In this document: positions 7,076-10,216 of the stretch, one piece after another
How the letters are laid out: each line of letters starts with the position of its first letter
How positions within the stretch are numbered: the first letter of the stretch is position 1
NCBI GenBank assembly: GCA_945871455.1
Contig: CAMBXJ010000106.1
Location: forward strand, 1-10,216
Source of the DNA: Asaia bogorensis
Lineage (GTDB): Bacteria > Pseudomonadota > Alphaproteobacteria > Acetobacterales > Acetobacteraceae
Length of the DNA stretch: 10,216 nt
Direction: 5' to 3'
The notes under the pieces: model-generated
What the model was told of the DNA's origin: nothing
What the model saw: the letters and a program-made list of their open reading frames with translations, nothing else
The model's database searches: none
Position numbers and translations under genes: made by a program

Positions 7076-8128
7076 ATGGCAGACAATCAACGTTGGACCC
7101 GCCGCCCGGCCGGCTCGACCTGGGGCGATTTCGGCCCAGACGACCAGCTCGGCCGGCTTAATCTGGTCACCCAGGAAAAAGTCCTGCAAGGCATCCGCGA
7201 AGTGAAGGTCGGCAAGACCTTCTGCCTGTCCCTGCCGCTGGACTACCCGGGCGGCAACATCATCAATCCGCGCCGCCACCCTCCGGTCCTGAAACCGACC
7301 GAGCGGAATGGTCGGCCCAACATGACCTATCCGCTGCGTTGCGACGATCCGACCGCTCTGGATGTCGTGTGCGACGATGTGGTGTTGCTGACCCTTCAAT
7401 ACTCAACCCAATGGGACACCCTGGCCCATGTCGGACAGACCTTCGACGCCATGGGCACCGGCCAGCCGCAGGATGTGTTCTACAACGGGTTCCGCGCCGG
7501 CACCGACATCGTCGGCCCGTTCACCTACGACGCGAAAGGCAACGCGACTGCAACCAACGAGGAATCCGGCGCCCGCAAGCTGGGGGTCGAGAACATGGCC
7601 GTCCACGGCGTGCAGGGACGCGCCGTGATGATCGATCTGGAGGCGCATTTCGGACGGTCGGGGAAGGTCGTCGGGTATGAGGACCTGATGATGGTGCTGG
7701 AAAAGGACAAAGTCGTCGTAGAATCCGGCGATTTCGTCTGCCTCCGCACCGGTTTTGCCCAATTGCTGCTGGACATGAAGAAGCAGCCGGACCCGAAAGT
7801 GCTGTTCTCCACGACATCCGCGCTGGACGGCCGCGACGACCGGTTGCTGCAATGGATCACCGACAGCGGCGCCGTCGCGTTGCTCGCCGACAATTACGCG
7901 GTGGAGGTCGCGCCCGCTCGGCCATGCGCCGATGACTACTGCGCCACCCTGCCATTGCATGCGCACTGCCTGTTCAAGCTGGGGTGCTATCTGGGAGAGA
8001 TGTGGTACCACTCGGAACTGGCGGATTGGTTGCGCGCCAACGGCCGCAACCGGTTTCTGCTGACCGCGCCGCCGCTACGCCTGCCCGGGGCCGTGGGATC
8101 GCCGGCCACCCCGATCGCGACCGTCTGA
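7076..8128 (+). CDS. Cyclase-family / kynurenine formamidase-like metal hydrolase
   Basis: The product is 350 residues and cytoplasmic, with no signal peptide. It matches the 'putative cyclase' family that includes bacterial kynurenine formamidase and other metal-dependent amide or ester hydrolases. Family-like features are WGDFGPDDQLGRLN at about 16-29 and YSTQWDTLAHV around 109-119. VHGVQGRAVMIDL lies in the middle, and a C-terminal LPLHAHCLFKLGCYLGEMW block precedes a GSPATPIA tail. In classic members the metal site reads HxGTHxDxxxH. Here the aligned stretch is QYSTQWDTLAH, keeping Asp114 and His118 but with Gln at the two earlier His positions. I chose ATG 7076 with GAAAGGA about 9 bp upstream. 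An in-frame ATG at 7025 overlaps the stop of the solute-binding gene as ATGA and could allow coupling, but has no ribosome-binding site. It follows the solute-binding protein gene, suggesting a shared uptake and catabolic role. The substrate is unknown. Confidence 0.9.
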   Translation: MADNQRWTRRPAGSTWGDFGPDDQLGRLNLVTQEKVLQGIREVKVGKTFCLSLPLDYPGGNIINPRRHPPVLKPTERNGRPNMTYPLRCDDPTALDVVCDDVVLLTLQYSTQWDTLAHVGQTFDAMGTGQPQDVFYNGFRAGTDIVGPFTYDAKGNATATNEESGARKLGVENMAVHGVQGRAVMIDLEAHFGRSGKVVGYEDLMMVLEKDKVVVESGDFVCLRTGFAQLLLDMKKQPDPKVLFSTTSALDGRDDRLLQWITDSGAVALLADNYAVEVAPARPCADDYCATLPLHAHCLFKLGCYLGEMWYHSELADWLRANGRNRFLLTAPPLRLPGAVGSPATPIATV

Positions 8129-8143
8129 CAGGGCGTTTATCTG

Positions 8144-8176
8144 CCCGGTCCCACTGGCTGCCGCCGTGGGACCGGG
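8144..8176 (+). terminator. Stem-loop after the cyclase gene
   Basis: CCCGGTCCCAC (8144-8154) and GTGGGACCGGG (8166-8176) are a perfect 11-bp inverted repeat with an 11-nt loop, starting 16 bp after the stop of the cyclase-family gene. It is GC-rich and strong, as in intrinsic terminators, but no T-run follows. It probably ends or stabilises the transcript of the solute-binding protein and cyclase pair. Confidence 0.55.
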
Positions 8177-8245
8177 ATGGCGCGGACGCGCCGCATCGCG
8201 CCTACGTCCGGCTGCGATCCGGCCACCCGGGCGCGACCCAGGGTT

Positions 8246-8296
8246 CACAAATTTACGTGACAAATTGCATTCCGCTTCGGCGCAAGCGTCTATAGG
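8246..8296 (+). promoter_or_regulatory. AT-rich promoter-like island before the sulfotransferase gene
   Basis: This short AT-rich island stands out in GC-rich DNA. It holds two direct copies of ACAAATT (8247-8253 and 8260-8266, 13 bp apart start to start). A TTGCAT (8265-8270) could be a -35 box and TATAGG (8291-8296) a -10 box, but their 20-bp spacing is longer than the usual 17. The direct repeats may be a regulator site. The call is tentative. Confidence 0.3.
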
Positions 8297-8330
8297 TACG
8301 CGTCTACCGTCCCACACCGGAGTTTTGCCG

Positions 8331-9602
8331 TTGTCGCTTCAGACGAAAGCCTTGCGGGCAGCCGATTCAGTGGCCCATTTCCTGGGGCTTCTGGACGGGC
8401 CGTTCCGCGCGCAAGCCCTGATGGCGCAGGCGGTCAAACAGGCCGGCTCCAGCGATTTCGGGGAATCCGATATCGTGGAACCCCTGGAACGCTTCCTCGC
8501 GTCCTGCGATGCCGACGCGCATCTCGGGTTGATCGGCCGGCTGGCGACCAAATGGGACGTCGGGCGCTTCCTGGCGAATCTGTTGCAACTCCGGGCGGCG
8601 GAGCGGGCCAATGCCGACATCCTGAAACAGCCAATTGACCGGCCGATCTTCATCACCGGGCTGCCCCGCAGCGGCACGACCTTCCTGCACCGGCTGATGA
8701 TGACGGACCCGGCGAATCGCGCCCCGCTGGTCTACGAGACCATCTACCCGTACCCGGACGCGCCGGGACCAACGGACACCCGGCCCGCGCGGGTCGCGCG
8801 ACAGTTGCGGGCGTTCGAGCGGCTGGCGCCCGAGTTCCGCGGCCTGCATCCCCTGGATGCGACGTCCCCTCAGGAATGCAGCGAGATCACCGCGCATGTC
8901 TTCCGCAGCCTGCGCTTCGACAGCAACTACCACATCCCGTCCTATCGCGCCTGGCTGGACGCGGACATGGACAGGCAACTGCCCGCGTTCCACTTCCACA
9001 AGCGGTTCCTTCAGCACCTGCGCCATCAGGACGGGCATCCCGGCCAATGGGTCATGAAATGCCCGGAGCACCTGTTCGCGCTACCGGCCATTCGTGCGGT
9101 CTACCCCGATGCCCGCTTGATTTTCGTGCACCGCGATCCCGTGAAAGTGCTGCTGTCGGTGGCGAAGCTGACCGAGGTGCTGCGTCGGCCGTTCACGCGG
9201 AAACTGGATCCGGTGCAGATCGGCCGCGATGAGAGCGCGCGCTGGCTGGATGGTTCGGCGCGCATGGTAGAGGCCGGCGACGACGCGGGATTTGCCGATC
9301 CGATCTGCCACGTACACCACATGGATCTGGTGTCAGACCCGGTTGCCACGGTGGAGCACGTTTACCGCCACTTCGATCTAACGCCGCCCGCGGATGGGTT
9401 TACCGGGATCGAGGAATATGTGCGCGACCGACCGAATGGCGGGTATGGGCCTCGCACCTATCGGTTCGAGGATCACGGGCTGAACGAAACCGCCGAGCGC
9501 GCGAAATTTCGCCCCTACATGGTGCGTTTCGGGATCGCCGCCGAAGCGCCGCCCACGTCCAACACCCGGTCGTCGCGCCACAGGATGGCCGCCGAACCCT
9601 GA
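8331..9602 (+). CDS. Sulfotransferase family protein (PAPS-dependent)
   Basis: The 423-residue enzyme resembles the sulfotransferase family that moves a sulfuryl group from PAPS to a hydroxyl or amine of a small molecule or glycan. The 5'-phosphosulfate loop GLPRSGTTFLH is at 110-120. The 3'-phosphate-binding element RLIFVHRDPVKVLLS is at 262-276 with Arg268 and Ser276. A C-terminal RYRF-like region (YGPRTYRFEDHGL) and a SDPVATVEHVYRHF helix complete the fold. An N-terminal helical region of about 100 residues precedes the catalytic core, as in many bacterial members. The start is uncertain: the frame is open back to an ATG at 8166, but that would lie in the terminator stem. The TTG at 8331 has GGAG 8 bp upstream and is the best-placed start. 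Substrate and acceptor cannot be inferred. The TGA stop lies within the target duplication of a foldback element. Confidence 0.9.
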   Translation: MSLQTKALRAADSVAHFLGLLDGPFRAQALMAQAVKQAGSSDFGESDIVEPLERFLASCDADAHLGLIGRLATKWDVGRFLANLLQLRAAERANADILKQPIDRPIFITGLPRSGTTFLHRLMMTDPANRAPLVYETIYPYPDAPGPTDTRPARVARQLRAFERLAPEFRGLHPLDATSPQECSEITAHVFRSLRFDSNYHIPSYRAWLDADMDRQLPAFHFHKRFLQHLRHQDGHPGQWVMKCPEHLFALPAIRAVYPDARLIFVHRDPVKVLLSVAKLTEVLRRPFTRKLDPVQIGRDESARWLDGSARMVEAGDDAGFADPICHVHHMDLVSDPVATVEHVYRHFDLTPPADGFTGIEEYVRDRPNGGYGPRTYRFEDHGLNETAERAKFRPYMVRFGIAAEAPPTSNTRSSRHRMAAEP

Positions 9603-9603
9603 G
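9599..9603. repeat. Left target-site duplication (CTGAG)
   Basis: CTGAG directly precedes the left end of the foldback element and is repeated at 9763-9767 after its right end. It includes the TGA stop codon (9600-9602) of the sulfotransferase gene. A 3-bp reading (TGA, with the element one base longer at each end) is also possible, because the flanking bases extend the terminal match. Confidence 0.6.
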
Positions 9604-9762
9604 TGTCTGTCCGGAAACATAATGCACCTTTTCAGCGCGCTGCCATGGGCGTCTGGTGCGTTACGGGCCCTCATCGATGGCCCCGCATCGCTTTCGGGCC
9701 CGCGCCTGCCAGCCGCCTCCTGGTAGCCCGCTGAAAAGGCACACTATGTTTCCGGACAGACA
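9604..9762. mobile_element. MITE-like 159-bp foldback element
   Basis: The ends are inverted repeats: the first 18 bases at the left, TGTCTGTCCGGAAACATA, match the reverse complement of the right end exactly. The match continues to 34 of 38 positions, including a shared CCTTTTCAGCG. The interior pairs less perfectly and the centre closes as CGATG (9675-9679) with CATCG (9686-9690). The whole element is therefore one long imperfect hairpin. It is flanked by CTGAG direct repeats. It has no coding capacity, so it would need a transposase supplied by a full-length relative. I cannot name the insertion-sequence family from the ends alone. Lying between two convergent genes, it would also form a strong hairpin in either transcript. 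Confidence 0.85.
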
Positions 9763-9767
9763 CTGAG
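9763..9767. repeat. Right target-site duplication (CTGAG)
   Basis: This is the second copy of CTGAG, directly after the right end of the foldback element; see the left copy at 9599-9603. Removing the element and one copy restores an uninterrupted sequence from the sulfotransferase stop to the lipoprotein gene. Confidence 0.6.
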
Positions 9768-9797
9768 TGTTCCGCCAACCGCCGGTCAAACGAAGCA

Positions 9798-10049
9798 TTA
9801 CCGTCCCCAGTTGCCTTGATGCCAGCCATCCCTTCGGAAGTCGTTGCGATCACGGTCGTGCCTGCCCTGATCATCGTGACGACGGCGTTGATACCCGCGC
9901 CCCGGGTCGGCGTGTTGATACTGACCTGGGCCATAACCGTAGCCAGGAGCAAGACCAGAACCATAATCAGGACCGTAGCCATAACCACGGCCTCCACCGT
10001 CAACGCAAGCGGCGAGGACGAAGCAAGACAGCAGAACCAGAATTTTCAT
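9798..10049 (-). CDS. Small Gly/Tyr-rich lipoprotein
   Basis: The 83-residue product has a short lipoprotein signal peptide, MKILVLLSCFVLAAC, with lipobox LAAC and the lipidated cysteine at residue 15. The mature part is low in complexity: a Gly/Tyr/Pro segment (about 18-48, with repeated GYGYGP-like units) followed by a charged Arg/Asp/His segment ending in GNWGR. I recognise no domain. The ATG at 10049-10047 has GGAG 7 bp upstream; an in-frame upstream ATG at 10112 would put 21 residues before the signal peptide and is unlikely. The TAA stop is 30 bp from the right duplication of the foldback element, and the gene converges with the sulfotransferase gene. The role is unknown; an envelope-bound protein is inferred. 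Confidence 0.75.
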   Translation of the reverse strand: MKILVLLSCFVLAACVDGGGRGYGYGPDYGSGLAPGYGYGPGQYQHADPGRGYQRRRHDDQGRHDRDRNDFRRDGWHQGNWGR

Positions 10050-10069
10050 TGGGGGTCTCCAACAGTTTA

Positions 10070-10096
10070 CGGGATTTCGATTTTGCGGAAATCCCG
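10070..10096 (-). promoter_or_regulatory. Inverted repeat in the lipoprotein leader
   Basis: CGGGATTTC (10070-10078) and GAAATCCCG (10088-10096) form a perfect 9-bp inverted repeat with a 9-nt spacer, ending 20 bp upstream of the lipoprotein ATG. It could be an operator or a leader-RNA hairpin. I see no clear promoter in the remaining sequence up to 10216 and no gene there. Confidence 0.4.
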
Positions 10097-10216
10097 GGTC
10101 GACGGCGCGCACTTCAACGCGGCGGCTGGCGCTGCCTTCGGTCTGTGATCATGAGACGGATCCACTGTATCGAAATGACTTTTCCATCGCCTATGTCATG
10201 GCTTTCGTCACTGGTG

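Noticed and set aside
7403..8011. 202-residue minus-strand open frame opposite the cyclase gene
   Set aside because: It is antisense to a clear enzyme gene and has no motif.
9671..10003. Minus-strand open frame crossing the foldback element
   Set aside because: It is a shifted frame of the lipoprotein region that runs through the element; there is no ribosome-binding site and the composition is repeat-derived.
9816..10148. 110-residue plus-strand open frame with hydrophobic stretches
   Set aside because: The apparent membrane-like segments are the antisense reading of the Gly/Tyr repeats of the lipoprotein; the minus strand has a proper lipobox and ribosome-binding site.
1..10216. CRISPR arrays, tRNA or rRNA genes, prophage, defence or toxin-antitoxin modules
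   Set aside because: I found no regularly spaced repeats, no tRNA-like folds and no proteins of these kinds in any frame.

Overview
The window is GC-rich, densely coded bacterial chromosome. The gene content (RarA and RluC-type housekeeping genes, a DUF427 protein, a family 5 solute-binding protein beside a cyclase-family enzyme) and the codon use suggest an alphaproteobacterium, perhaps Rhodospirillales/Acetobacteraceae. That placement is inference from content and composition; no rRNA or marker alignment is available here.

Left half (1-5162), all on the minus strand, reading right to left: a 93-residue DUF427 protein, the AAA+ ATPase RarA, an RluC/RluA-family 23S rRNA pseudouridine synthase, and a large AsmA-family membrane-anchored protein that runs off the left edge. 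Spacings are 63, 147 and 20 bp. The last pair is almost certainly cotranscribed. The rarA-rluC gap carries a long stem-loop, and a second 10-bp inverted repeat ends exactly on the rluC start codon.

Middle (5163-8128): a 198-bp divergent intergenic region, then a plus-strand pair made of a secreted family 5 ABC-transporter substrate-binding protein and a cyclase/kynurenine-formamidase-like hydrolase. No permease or ATPase gene is adjacent. The two genes probably serve uptake and conversion of one unknown substrate.

Right part (8129-10216): a strong stem-loop, a promoter-like AT-rich island, and a PAPS-type sulfotransferase with a likely TTG start. A 159-bp foldback element (MITE-like) follows, and its 5-bp target duplication contains the sulfotransferase stop codon. 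A small minus-strand Gly/Tyr-rich lipoprotein gene converges on it. The last 167 bp hold an inverted repeat in the lipoprotein leader and no recognisable gene.

I found no phage, CRISPR, toxin-antitoxin or defence module and no clear sign of a new multi-gene system. The best leads are the foldback element at the stop codon, the hairpin at the rluC start, and the altered metal-site motif of the cyclase-family enzyme.
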